A stretch of 64,000 nucleotides of DNA, from assembly GCF_001684975.1 (NCBI RefSeq), contig NZ_MAYH01000001.1, positions 372,001 through 436,000 of the forward strand, in the 5' to 3' direction. The position numbers and the translations under genes are program-made. Positions 48,085 through 57,189 of this stretch are shown in pieces; the first letter of the stretch is position 1, and each line of letters starts with the position of its first letter. Origin of the DNA: Chryseobacterium artocarpi. Its GTDB lineage: Bacteria > Bacteroidota > Bacteroidia > Flavobacteriales > Weeksellaceae. The notes under the pieces are model-generated. The model did not search any database. It was not told where the DNA came from and saw only the letters and a list, made by a program, of their open reading frames with translations.

Positions 48085-48906
48085 ATGATTCCTTACATTT
48101 ATTCTATGAATTTTGAGAAAGTAGGACTTGTTTTGTCAGGCGGCGGTACCAAAGGAATCGCTCATGCAGGGGTATTAAAATTCTTGAATGAAAAAAACAT
48201 AGAAATAGACATTCTTTCATGTTGTAGTGCAGGATCTATTGTAGGATGTCTGCATGCTGTCGGAAAGACTCCGGAAGAAATTATGGAGTTTTTCAATTCA
48301 GTGTATTTTTTCAATTGGAAGCACTTTACATTCAATCAGCCGGGATTGGTTTCCTCAGTGATTTTCAGAAATTATCTTAAACCTATTTTTCATGATATGA
48401 AATTGGGGGATTTGGATATAGAAGTTAAAATTGTAGCTACAGAACTGGTTTCAGGAACTCAGAAGATTTTTGATAAAGATTTTGAAGTGGTGGATGCTAT
48501 TATTGCTTCATGTTCCATTCCGGGGATTACGACTCCTTATATTATTGGTGACGAAATGTATTGTGATGGAGGAGTACTGAATAATTTCCCTGCTGATATT
48601 ATCAGAGAAGATTGTGATAAACTTATCGGGGTTTTTGTATCACCACCTAATGATGCCAAAATTAAAGACCTGAATTCTATAAAAGCAATTGTTTCCCGTT
48701 CTTATGATCTTCTTTCGTACAGAATAGAAAAAGTGAAATTCGATTATTGTGATTGGTTTATTTCCTCTCAAAAACTATCTAATTACGGAACTTTTGAACG
48801 TGGGAAAGACAGACTTGAACAAATATTCAATATCGGATATAAAGCAGCGAAGGAAAGCTATGATGACAGCCGTTTTCTTACAGAACTGAGACAATCTGGA
48901 ACATAA
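48085..48906 (+). CDS. Patatin-like phospholipase family protein
   Basis: A 273-residue acyl hydrolase of the patatin/RssA type. The oxyanion loop GGGTKG is at 19-24; the nucleophile S48 lies in SCCSAGSIVG; the second dyad member is D161 in YCDGGVLNN. The nucleophile elbow reads C-C-S-A-G rather than G-x-S-x-G, with C46 in place of the first glycine. No signal peptide is seen. Substrates in the family are phospholipids or lysophospholipids. A second ATG (codon 8) is also a plausible start. Confidence 0.88.
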   Translation: MIPYIYSMNFEKVGLVLSGGGTKGIAHAGVLKFLNEKNIEIDILSCCSAGSIVGCLHAVGKTPEEIMEFFNSVYFFNWKHFTFNQPGLVSSVIFRNYLKPIFHDMKLGDLDIEVKIVATELVSGTQKIFDKDFEVVDAIIASCSIPGITTPYIIGDEMYCDGGVLNNFPADIIREDCDKLIGVFVSPPNDAKIKDLNSIKAIVSRSYDLLSYRIEKVKFDYCDWFISSQKLSNYGTFERGKDRLEQIFNIGYKAAKESYDDSRFLTELRQSGT

Positions 48907-49015
48907 ATAAAAAACTGAAAGAGGAAAGTACTGAAAAGAGATCAAAAAATAGTTTCATAACTATATTTTAATTCAAAACCTTCTTCTTCCAGTTTTTGTC
49001 TGAACTAAACTTATA

Positions 49016-49456
49016 TTAATTTTTAACGACTAATCCGTCCTGACGTACGATTTCGCGATCATTACCATCATAGACAACAAGTGTATAAGGTGCTTTTTTT
49101 GCAGAATTAGTCAGATAATTTCTCCAGATCTGATAATTATGTCCTTCATTATTGAAATTGAAGTAATAATTTCCTCCAGTTCCATCAGGAATTAATTCTC
49201 CGTCACTGATGATCATACTTGGTTTAGCCGTAATCTTTGTATTGGCATTCCAGGATTGATATAAATATTTGCCATTAGGCTGTTTATCAATTCTGATCTT
49301 AAACTTTTTAGTTTTAATAATTACCGTTTTAGGCACCTGCTGATTCACCAAATTGGTAATAGATGTGTTGATTTTTAAATCATTTGGTGTTTCCTTAGCA
49401 TAAGCAAAAGAAAGCTGTGCTAATGTAAAAGTTCCTAATAAGAAATACTTAATCAT
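49016..49456 (-). CDS. Exported hypothetical protein
   Basis: A 146-residue protein with a signal peptide (about 1-21, ending SFAYAKE). The mature part carries several beta strands (TVIIKTKKFKIRIDKQPNGK; YTLVVYDGNDREIVRQDGL). No cysteine or catalytic motif is evident. The open frame extends to 49507, but the ATG at 49456 places the hydrophobic leader at the N-terminus and is preferred. It is transcribed alone. Confidence 0.6.
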   Translation of the reverse strand: MIKYFLLGTFTLAQLSFAYAKETPNDLKINTSITNLVNQQVPKTVIIKTKKFKIRIDKQPNGKYLYQSWNANTKITAKPSMIISDGELIPDGTGGNYYFNFNNEGHNYQIWRNYLTNSAKKAPYTLVVYDGNDREIVRQDGLVVKN

Positions 49457-49711
49457 ATTGTAATGGTTATTGGTTAACTGCTCAAACCTCATCAAATATA
49501 AAGCCAATGTTTTATGAATGAAGGAGAGCTCAATATTGAGGCTTTATACTAAGGTTTTTTGATTTTATGAAAGGGTAAAATGGTAAAGCTAAAATTCCTG
49601 CGAAATTATAAAATCTGTAAAAAATTTAAAAATACAGTTTATCATTTTGCAGGAATTTAAATTAAGTAAAGCTTACTTATTATACTCATTAAAAAAAAAA
49701 GGAGTATATTT

Positions 49712-50416
49712 CTATTTTGTAACAGCGGTATAGCTTGCAAAAGCTTCCTCTAAGCTGTCAAATTTCCCTTTAAATTCATCAATAGGGCAATCCTGAAGAA
49801 TATTTCCTTTGTGAATAAGAATAACCCTTGAACAAAGTGCTTCTACTTCCTGCATAATATGAGTGGAAAGCAAAACTGTTTTCTGCTGTCCGATCTCTTT
49901 TACAACATTTCTGATTTCTAAAATTTGGTTAGGGTCAAGTCCGTTAGTTGGTTCGTCAAGAATTAATAAATCCGGTTGATGGATAATAGCCTGAGCCAAT
50001 CCTACACGTTGTTTATACCCTTTTGAAAGTTGTCCTATTTTTTTTGATTTTTCCGGAGTAATTCCTACCAGCTCGATAACTTCATCTACCTTAGATTCTG
50101 GAATTTTATGGATGTTGGCAACAAACTGAAGGTATTCTTTTACATACATCTCCAGATAAAGAGGATTGTTTTCAGGAAGAAAACCTATTCTTTTCTTACT
50201 TTCAATTTCATGAATGGAAATGTTTTTTCCATTAAAAATTATTTCACCTTCATCTATCTTTAAGGCACCTACTATGGATTTCATCAAGGTAGATTTTCCT
50301 GCACCATTTGGTCCCAGAAGACCAATGATTTCATTTTTATCAATGGATATATTGATGTTGTTTAAAGCAGTTTGTTCACCAAATTTTTTAGTTAAATTGA
50401 TTATCTGAAGCGGCAT
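49712..50416 (-). CDS. ABC transporter ATP-binding protein
   Basis: A 234-residue ATPase. Walker A GPNGAGKS is at 35-42, the signature LSKGYKQR at 130-137, and Walker B LLILDEP at 150-156, with the switch histidine in LLSTHIMQEV. It is related to the GldA/NatA/CcmA type exporters of flavobacteria but lacks their C-terminal extension, and no permease gene adjoins it. It could serve a permease encoded elsewhere or act as a stand-alone ATPase. It is 80 bases downstream of an exported hypothetical gene on the same strand. Confidence 0.9.
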   Translation of the reverse strand: MPLQIINLTKKFGEQTALNNINISIDKNEIIGLLGPNGAGKSTLMKSIVGALKIDEGEIIFNGKNISIHEIESKKRIGFLPENNPLYLEMYVKEYLQFVANIHKIPESKVDEVIELVGITPEKSKKIGQLSKGYKQRVGLAQAIIHQPDLLILDEPTNGLDPNQILEIRNVVKEIGQQKTVLLSTHIMQEVEALCSRVILIHKGNILQDCPIDEFKGKFDSLEEAFASYTAVTK

Positions 50417-50496
50417 AATTTTTAATGTCTTTCTGCAAAAATAAAATAAAAAAACTCATTCTATTGAATGAGTTTCGCAATATTTTTAAAATATAA

Positions 50497-51054
50497 TTAT
50501 TTTCTCGCTTTTTTCTTCGTTCCGGAAGCTGGGGCTGCGGTAGAAGCTGTATTTGAGCCTCCTTTTGTAGCACTTCCCTGAATGCCTGCAGGCTTGTCGT
50601 ACATTGAATATTTTCCGTTCGTTCTTCCAAAAATTTTGTCAATCTGTTTCTGTGTTAAAAACTGAGATTTTCCAACATATTTTCGATTCTTATTGATGTA
50701 CTGAATGAATTGCACAGTGGGCTGACCATAGTTTCTTTCATAATTCAGCTCAATAATGTCATTAGGAAGTTCTAATACTACGTTTGCCTCAGGAGCAGAT
50801 ACAAAACCGTCGCTGATGAGTTTATACAGTCCGGAAACATCTCCATTCAGATTTTGAAATGAAAAAGATCTGATCGTATTCAGGTTGCTTGTGTTCAGGT
50901 CTTGGTAGTTGACAGTGAATTTGTCTTCTTTTTTATATAAACCAACGGAGTTATCTTTTCCGATTTCCACCAAACTTTCATTTTTCAATACTTTAATCTG
51001 AGAGAAAACCGAAATACTGAACATACATATAATAAGTAGAATTATTTTTCTCAT
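50497..51054 (-). CDS. Exported hypothetical protein with basic tail
   Basis: A 185-residue protein with a signal peptide (1-18, ending SVFSQ). The central part is beta-rich with no catalytic motif. The C-terminal 30 residues are low-complexity Gly/Ser/Ala/Thr ending in KKKARK. On the minus strand TACTTTTG (51143-51136) is a consensus -7 element in front of it. It may share a transcript with the ABC ATPase gene. I do not recognise a family. Confidence 0.6.
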   Translation of the reverse strand: MRKIILLIICMFSISVFSQIKVLKNESLVEIGKDNSVGLYKKEDKFTVNYQDLNTSNLNTIRSFSFQNLNGDVSGLYKLISDGFVSAPEANVVLELPNDIIELNYERNYGQPTVQFIQYINKNRKYVGKSQFLTQKQIDKIFGRTNGKYSMYDKPAGIQGSATKGGSNTASTAAPASGTKKKARK

Positions 51055-51440
51055 AGAATGAATTTTAATGTTTTATCAATTGGTGCACATAAACTTACGA
51101 ATAAAAAAGCTAAGACACAATTTTGTTCGCTTACACAAAAGTAATACTTTTTTTTAATATCTATACGGAATTGGTAGAACTTCAGTGCTTTCAATTTTGC
51201 GTATATAAGGGATTGTAAATCATTTTTTTATTGATCGTTTTATGAAAATATTTCCACTTTGACATGGATGATTTTTTTTAAAATGAAATAAACGTAATTG
51301 ATTGAAAAACAGGATTAAAATTATTATCCTATGAATAATATTTAGAAATTATTAAAAATAAATGTTAAAATTAAGGCAACTAACCATTAAACCGTAAAGT
51401 AGAATTGTTGAATAGTGTTCTAACTGATTAAAATACAATT
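51055..51440. other. Gene-free region with a minus-strand promoter element
   Basis: 386 AT-rich bases between two minus-strand genes. The -7-like box TACTTTTG on the minus strand lies at 51136-51143. The rest, which includes the downstream end of the two-component operon, shows no clear terminator hairpin or small gene. Confidence 0.35.
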
Positions 51441-52136
51441 TTATAGAAGCTTGTTTTTAAAAATTTTGCTGATAAATATTTCAAATTCCTGGCGATAACT
51501 TCTTCCCACGGGAATGGTATAATGCCCGAGAATAACCTCATTATTAGTAAAAGCGGTAACATAATTGGTATTGATCATAAAAGACCTGTGAATCCTTATA
51601 AAACCTTTGGAATGGAGAACGGATTCAAGATCCGTTATTTTACTTTTTGAAATAAAATGTTCTCTGGTGGATAATGTAACTTTAATGTCATTTCCCTGGC
51701 TTTCAATAAAAAGAACTTCTGTAAGAGACAATTTTCGATGAATACCTTCTGTTTTAAGAATAATAAAATCTTCTCCGGAGCTTGTTATATTTCTCAATAC
51801 CCGTTCTACAGATTTGAAAAAACGTTCGAATGTGATTGGTTTTAAAATATAATCTACGGCTTCCAATTCAAATCCTTCAATAGCAAATTCCCGGTAAGCC
51901 GTTGTAAAAATAGTTTTGGGTTTATGCGAAAGTGACCTCAAAAAGTCAATCCCATTAAAATGAGGCATTTGAATATCCAGAAACATGAGATCTATCTTCT
52001 GGTTTTGAAGTAGTTTGTAAGCATCCATAGCATTTTCAGCTTTGCCTACCAGTTTTAAATGATCAATCTTGGAAATATGATTTTCCAGTAAGGTTGCTGC
52101 CAGAGGTTCATCATCTACAATTATACAGTTAATCAT
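51441..52136 (-). CDS. LytTR-type response regulator
   Basis: A 231-residue two-component regulator. The receiver domain (about 1-115) has acidic residues D8 and D9, the phospho-acceptor D54 in MFLDIQMP, and the conserved lysine in YILKPITFERF. The C-terminal LytTR DNA-binding domain (about 130-228) contains LSLTEVLFIESQGNDIKV and FIRIHRSFMINTNYV. It overlaps the histidine kinase gene by 8 bases, a normal LytS/LytR-type pair. Confidence 0.93.
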   Translation of the reverse strand: MINCIIVDDEPLAATLLENHISKIDHLKLVGKAENAMDAYKLLQNQKIDLMFLDIQMPHFNGIDFLRSLSHKPKTIFTTAYREFAIEGFELEAVDYILKPITFERFFKSVERVLRNITSSGEDFIILKTEGIHRKLSLTEVLFIESQGNDIKVTLSTREHFISKSKITDLESVLHSKGFIRIHRSFMINTNYVTAFTNNEVILGHYTIPVGRSYRQEFEIFISKIFKNKLL

Positions 52137-53220
52137 ATTGTGAGGGAGTGATAATTTTTGCGTTAAAAATATTGTTTTCTTTGGAAATGGTAAAAGTAAA
52201 ATGATCCTGGTAATGATGTTCCAGCTGCTTTTTAATATTCTGAAGACCTATTCCATTTTTATTACATTCAAGTGGATTGTTGAAGGTATTTTCAATGGTA
52301 AAGACAGAAAATTTTTCATTGGCTTCAAATTTTATCTTGATTTCTGTTTGTTCGGAGCTCTTTCCTGCGCCATGCTTAAAGGCATTCTCTACAAGTGTAA
52401 GATAAAGTAATGGTGGAATAGGATGGGAAGAATTTCCCTGAATGTCTTTTATGATTTTTAATCTTTGATCTGAATAACGAAGGCTTTCCAGAGCTATATA
52501 ATGGTCAACTACGGTGAGTTCATCCGAAACGGATACCCATTTTTTCTGTCCTTTGTATAAAATATAATCTAAAATATCAGAAAGCTGGCTGATGGATGTA
52601 GACGTTTTATCCGAATTACTGAGAGAAAGAGAATAGATATTATTTAACGTATTAAACAAGAAGTGAGGATTAAGCTGTGATTTGAGAGACTTCAGCTCTA
52701 GTTCTGCTTTTTCTTTTTCCAGTCGGATATTGTTTTCCTTTTCATCTTTATAGCGGATGATAAACATAATTGAAATGAAAATAAATGCTCCACTGATGAT
52801 AGGGAAGGTATAATGAAACAAAAGATATTTGAGATCTGTAAAAATGTTAATCAGGCTGTCCTTGGATTCATTAGTGAAAAAAGGTTCCGCAATGTAAACA
52901 ATGAAGATTCTGTTGATTACGGAAATAATATAGAGACTGATGATAAGATAAATTGAAAAATGGAGATATTTTTTTCGGTCAAAAAAATGAAGGATCAAAA
53001 TATAGTAGATAAAATTGGCTCCTAAAATTTGAAAAATCCAATGACAAAGGTTGTAAATGATGAGCTGTTTGAAGATACCCCCGTTATAATCGTCATAACT
53101 TCTTGCTGCTCCAAATAGAAATAAAGCCGACCAGAAAGCCAGCTGAAAATAAAAGTTCTGTTTGAGATAAGAAGTAGATCCGGATTTCATTATGACCAAA
53201 AATATAAAAACTTTAGACAT
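52129..53220 (-). CDS. LytS-like membrane histidine kinase
   Basis: A 363-residue sensor kinase. Four or five membrane helices lie in residues about 25-155. The phospho-accepting H186 sits in LKSQLNPHFLFNTLNNIYSL, the His_kinase signature of the LytS family. The ATPase domain has TLVENAFKHGAGK as N box and GIGLQNIKKQLEHHY as G box. There is no periplasmic sensor domain, so it probably senses a membrane or intramembrane signal. It is upstream of, and overlapping, its response regulator. An alternative ATG exists at 53190. Confidence 0.9.
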   Translation of the reverse strand: MSKVFIFLVIMKSGSTSYLKQNFYFQLAFWSALFLFGAARSYDDYNGGIFKQLIIYNLCHWIFQILGANFIYYILILHFFDRKKYLHFSIYLIISLYIISVINRIFIVYIAEPFFTNESKDSLINIFTDLKYLLFHYTFPIISGAFIFISIMFIIRYKDEKENNIRLEKEKAELELKSLKSQLNPHFLFNTLNNIYSLSLSNSDKTSTSISQLSDILDYILYKGQKKWVSVSDELTVVDHYIALESLRYSDQRLKIIKDIQGNSSHPIPPLLYLTLVENAFKHGAGKSSEQTEIKIKFEANEKFSVFTIENTFNNPLECNKNGIGLQNIKKQLEHHYQDHFTFTISKENNIFNAKIITPSQYD

Positions 53221-53374
53221 TAAAAGCAGAAGCTATGTGAAGGAGCACAAAATGTTGATGAACAACACAGTTTTAAGTGTCAGTAACATATTTTGTTATT
53301 AATAAAGATAATAGAGCTTTCTACACTTGTTGAGTAATAGCGTTCGGAAGTTTGATAACATTTGCAGAAAAAAT

Positions 53375-54505
53375 ATGATAACAAAACATTCTGAAAGATT
53401 CAACGGATTAGATCATCTGCGGGCATTAGCGATTATATTGGTTTTATTATATCATTACCGAGCCTTTAAACACCCTGTATGGATTGAAACTGTGGGGAAA
53501 TTCGGATGGACAGGTGTGGATCTTTTCTTTGTTTTAAGTGGTTTTCTTATCTCAGGGAAGCTATTCAGAGAAATGGAAAATACAGGAAGAATAAACGTGA
53601 AAATGTTTTATATCAAAAGGTTTTTTAGAATTTTTCCACCTTACTTTTTTACTCTTTTTTTATATTTTACCTGTCCTTTTTTCAGAGAACGGGAAACCTT
53701 GCCGCCTTTATGGAAGTTTATGACATTTACACAGAATTATGGACTGGATGTGATCAATCAGGGAACCTTTTCTCATGCATGGTCTTTGTGTATTGAAGAA
53801 CAGTTTTATCTTATTCTGCCTTTGCTGCTGATGGTAATGCCGGTAAAGCTATTTAAATACTTTGTTATTCTGATTATTCTGGTTCTCTCTTTTTCTTTGA
53901 TGCTGAGAATAATAATATGGAGTAGTTCTGTGAGTACAATTGATCGCGATTCTCTGGAGTTCTGGCGTTCATGGTATATGGAAATTTATTATCCTACTCA
54001 CACGAGACTGGATGGTCTTGGTACAGGCGTTCTCACGGGATATTTAATGCAATATTCCGTTGGTTTTAAAAAGAGTATTAATCATAATGGAAACAGACTT
54101 TTTCTTATAGGAATATTATTGCTGAGCATTGCCTTTTGGGTTTGTAATGAACAGTCTTCAGAAGCTGCATCTACATTTGGTTTTACATTGGTTGCAATAA
54201 GTTATGGTTTTATTGTATTAGCTGCTGTCTCAGAATGTTCCTTCCTTTCAAAACACAAGTCTTATATTACCGCTGAACTGGCAGCATTATCTTATGCTAT
54301 TTATCTTTCTCATAAAGGCGTTATTCACATCGTTCAGGATATATTCGAGTATTTTGGTTTTGAAAATTCTGATGCTATATCTCTTATTGTGTGCTTATTG
54401 GCATGTATTGCAGTAGGACTGTTGTATCGGTTTATGATTGAAAAGCCGGTTACTGCTATTAAAAATAGAATTTTAAAAGTAAAGGATAAACCTATGTTAT
54501 TTTAA
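53375..54505 (+). CDS. Acyltransferase 3 family membrane protein
   Basis: A 376-residue integral membrane protein with about ten helices. The N-terminal FNGLDHLRALAIILVLLYHY carries the conserved family pattern including its catalytic-type histidine. Other family landmarks are FGWTGVDLFFVLSGFLISG and FSHAWSLCIEEQFYLILP. Such enzymes transfer acyl groups to exported polysaccharides or lipids. A TTG start at 53327 would add 16 residues, but the ATG at 53375 is better supported. The extreme C-terminus overlaps the convergent next gene by 9 bases. Confidence 0.9.
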   Translation: MITKHSERFNGLDHLRALAIILVLLYHYRAFKHPVWIETVGKFGWTGVDLFFVLSGFLISGKLFREMENTGRINVKMFYIKRFFRIFPPYFFTLFLYFTCPFFRERETLPPLWKFMTFTQNYGLDVINQGTFSHAWSLCIEEQFYLILPLLLMVMPVKLFKYFVILIILVLSFSLMLRIIIWSSSVSTIDRDSLEFWRSWYMEIYYPTHTRLDGLGTGVLTGYLMQYSVGFKKSINHNGNRLFLIGILLLSIAFWVCNEQSSEAASTFGFTLVAISYGFIVLAAVSECSFLSKHKSYITAELAALSYAIYLSHKGVIHIVQDIFEYFGFENSDAISLIVCLLACIAVGLLYRFMIEKPVTAIKNRILKVKDKPMLF

Positions 54506-54739
54506 AGATTGAGCAGGAATTTCCTCTGGAACAGCATACATATTTCTGCCTCTTTCAAAACCTTGAATTATAAAATAAGCCAATAGAGATAGAATGATAA
54601 GAATGAAAATGACGGACCATAAAATTTTTTTAGATCTTGACAGTTTTAATCTGGAGATAAAGAAAATGACTGCGGTAATAATGATAAAAATTCCTATAAA
54701 TATTCCCATTTGTATCACTTTATTTTCAAAAAGGTACAA
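54497..54739 (-). CDS. Small membrane protein of unknown function
   Basis: An 80-residue protein with two membrane helices (about 10-30 and 40-62) and a short basic loop (RLKSRSKK region). It overlaps the end of the convergent acyltransferase gene by 9 bases. No family was recognised. Confidence 0.5.
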   Translation of the reverse strand: MYLFENKVIQMGIFIGIFIIITAVIFFISRLKLSRSKKILWSVIFILIILSLLAYFIIQGFERGRNMYAVPEEIPAQSLK

Positions 54740-54814
54740 AAAATAAATGAAACTACTTTTGGAGTTGAAATAAATTAATAGTTTTAAAGCATTAAAAATT
54801 AAGTTTTTACACCA

Positions 54815-55993
54815 ATGAAAAAAATATTATTATTTCTAAGTCTTTTAGTGATTGTTATTTCCTGTAATGGACAGAATAAAGAAACATATTGGAAGTCAGA
54901 CGGAGTAGAGAAAATAGATAAAGAACCCATGCATGGCGTTACTTTATCTTATATGGAAATGCTTGCAGAAATGCGGATTCATCTTTCCAAAAGCAATGAT
55001 TCTCTGATTTTTGAATATCCCTACATGAAAAAAATAAAGCTTTCCGAGTTAAAATCACTGACAGGATGTAGGTTAAAAGACACCAACGAACTTTTAGACA
55101 GCGTATATGATGTGAGGGTAGAGGGAGATCAGCTGAATATAAAGTTTCATTATATTGGAACGGCTTCTAAGGAGAATCGCTTCTTTCTTAAATTCATCAA
55201 AATGGATAAGGACAACTATTCTAAAGAAGTAGAAAAACTTCAGAATGATAAAAAAAGACTGTTGGATATGATTAAACCCATTGATATTTCCGGTCTGGAT
55301 TTATCTGTCAGTATCCCTGAGTACTTTAAATCGGACATAAAGCTTGATGCGCTATCTCCTATTGAACTGGCTGAAGATCTTTGCCAGATCAGAGGTCTGA
55401 AGACCTTATCAACTCCTATTTCTTTTAACATTAAAGAGAAAGGAAAGTTTGTCTATCATCAATATGGCATACAGAATACGGATAAAATTGAACGTACTGT
55501 AGCTGCCATGGGGAACTTCAACTTTACAAGTCTTCAGATTCTTACTGATGCAGAGAGGAAAAGAGTAGATGCCTGGATGGTTGCTAAGGAAAATAAAAGT
55601 AAAAAAGATGTTCAATCATTACTTAAAGCAATAGTATCAAAATATCCGAAAGCAAAAATAACGATGGCAGGAGAACCTTCGACAGTTGCTTCAAAAGAGG
55701 ATGTACTTGATATCGTTTCAAAATTTGGAATCATTCTTGAGACTGATAAAGAAGTAGTAAAATTGATGCTAAAGATCCCGGAAGAATTATATGATAAAGA
55801 GGGCAGCAAGGAACATTTATCGTATAAAGCTCCTTCATCAGAAGTTTTGAAAAGATTTGAATACTATGTTGACCTCACTGAAAAATCAGAATTGAGATTG
55901 ATTATGTCCTCTAAAAAGTTAGATGATCAGCTTGCTTCTGATGGCGTCTCAGGAACTGTTCCGTCTTTTGTATCAGAGAATTCGTATTGGTAA
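54815..55993 (+). CDS. Lipoprotein of unknown function
   Basis: A 392-residue protein with lipobox VISC (C17). The mature part begins with a beta-rich domain containing LSYMEMLAEMRIHLSKSNDS, followed by a mostly helical, Lys/Asp-rich region. No catalytic motif is visible. It is transcribed alone and ends just before a large palindromic repeat. Confidence 0.6.
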   Translation: MKKILLFLSLLVIVISCNGQNKETYWKSDGVEKIDKEPMHGVTLSYMEMLAEMRIHLSKSNDSLIFEYPYMKKIKLSELKSLTGCRLKDTNELLDSVYDVRVEGDQLNIKFHYIGTASKENRFFLKFIKMDKDNYSKEVEKLQNDKKRLLDMIKPIDISGLDLSVSIPEYFKSDIKLDALSPIELAEDLCQIRGLKTLSTPISFNIKEKGKFVYHQYGIQNTDKIERTVAAMGNFNFTSLQILTDAERKRVDAWMVAKENKSKKDVQSLLKAIVSKYPKAKITMAGEPSTVASKEDVLDIVSKFGIILETDKEVVKLMLKIPEELYDKEGSKEHLSYKAPSSEVLKRFEYYVDLTEKSELRLIMSSKKLDDQLASDGVSGTVPSFVSENSYW

Positions 55994-56005
55994 TGTATTT
56001 TTACA

Positions 56006-56135
56006 CCACAGATGCACGAATGAAAAATCATAGATTAACTATTAAGCATTACAGTCTATGTATCTATGTGGTTATGAAAAAATAAACCACATAGAAATAT
56101 AGAATGAATATATTAAAAAATTCGTGCATCCGTGG
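56006..56135. repeat. 130-bp nested palindromic element between convergent genes
   Basis: The outer arms CCACAGATGCACGAAT (56006-56021) and ATTCGTGCATCCGTGG (56120-56135) are complementary apart from one position. Inside, TCTATGTATCTATGTGGTTAT (56055-56075, first 20 bases TCTATGTATCTATGTGGTTA) pairs with 56082-56103. The arms therefore nest to form a long cruciform or RNA hairpin. One outer arm recurs as a half-copy at 29321-29340. Likely an interspersed repeat or non-autonomous element, perhaps also a terminator. Confidence 0.65.
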
Positions 56136-56147
56136 CTATAAAAAATA

Positions 56148-57185
56148 CTATTTAGGAGTAATACTTTTGAGCATCACATTTTTAATAGCAGCTTCTTTAA
56201 AGCTCCAATATTCACGGTTTTTTGGCATCTGATTTTCAAGAATAATCAAACTTGTATCTTTAGACGGAAAGTATACATTAAGGCATGTAAATCCATCACC
56301 AAGCCCTGTTACAGCATAATAATCAAGTCCGGCTTCTTTGATGAATCGTATGTTATACCCAAATCCCATGTTTTCCTTTCCAAACACATTGTGTTGGGAT
56401 AAGGTAGAGGGAGTCATTATCAGTTTCTGGAACTTTGGTGAGAGAAGCTTTCCGTTGAATAATGCCTGATTCCACTTTGATAGGTCTTCTACAGTAGAAA
56501 TTACTCCGGCTGCAGGGGCTATTTTATCATTCAAAAAAGAATCTTCCACTTTTTCGTACTGATTATTTTCACTCATGAACCCGGGAATCAATGCCTGGTT
56601 ATTCTTGCTGTTGTAGATGAATGTTTTATCCATTTTCAGTTTTCTGAAAAGAGAATTGGCAAGTTCTGTAAAGTTTTTGCCGGTTGTATTCTGAAGAATT
56701 TCGCCCAATAACATGTAGGAAAGATTTCCATATTTGAATTGCGAACCAGCTTTGAATGCTACAGGTTTATCAAGATCCGTGATGCCATGAGTATGATTTA
56801 ATAGGTTGTGTATAGTAACCGTGTCAGACCAGGATTGAGTGAGTGACGGAAGATATTTTTTTATCGGAGTCTGAAGGTCTAGTTTTTCTTGTTCGGCTGC
56901 CTGTACAATCAAAACGGCGGTCACTTGCTTTGAGTTGGACATGATTTCAAATTGATCATCCGTTTTTACGGGAATCTTTTTTTCGAAATCTTTGTACCCG
57001 TTAGCCTTTATGTATTTTGTTTTTCCATGTTGCGATACCAAAACGACTCCGTTGAATCTTAAAGGATCAGAAGCTGTTATAACACTATCAATTTTCTTTG
57101 AATAGGATTCTGTTTTTTGTGCTTTTGCTGTCAAGGACAACAATATGGAAAGAGTAAGTGCAGAAGTTATTTTCAGTCTTGACAT
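56148..57185 (-). CDS. Exported serine hydrolase, beta-lactamase class C-like
   Basis: A 345-residue protein with a signal peptide (1-23, ending AKAQ). The catalytic SxxK is S83-N-S-K86 in IMSNSKQVTA and the YxN motif is Y152-G-N154 in FKYGNLSYM. The third box is not obvious. The frame runs on upstream through the neighbouring gene, but the ATG at 57185 with a signal peptide is the credible start, 4 bases after the beta-lactamase stop. It could be a peptidase, an esterase or a PBP-like hydrolase; co-expression with a beta-lactamase is likely. Confidence 0.82.
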   Translation of the reverse strand: MSRLKITSALTLSILLSLTAKAQKTESYSKKIDSVITASDPLRFNGVVLVSQHGKTKYIKANGYKDFEKKIPVKTDDQFEIMSNSKQVTAVLIVQAAEQEKLDLQTPIKKYLPSLTQSWSDTVTIHNLLNHTHGITDLDKPVAFKAGSQFKYGNLSYMLLGEILQNTTGKNFTELANSLFRKLKMDKTFIYNSKNNQALIPGFMSENNQYEKVEDSFLNDKIAPAAGVISTVEDLSKWNQALFNGKLLSPKFQKLIMTPSTLSQHNVFGKENMGFGYNIRFIKEAGLDYYAVTGLGDGFTCLNVYFPSKDTSLIILENQMPKNREYWSFKEAAIKNVMLKSITPK

Positions 57186-57189
57186 CGAT

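Noticed and set aside
49712..50416. Named GldA gliding ATPase
   Set aside because: The ATPase is similar in type but shorter than GldA, and no GldF/GldG partner adjoins it, so a specific name is not justified.
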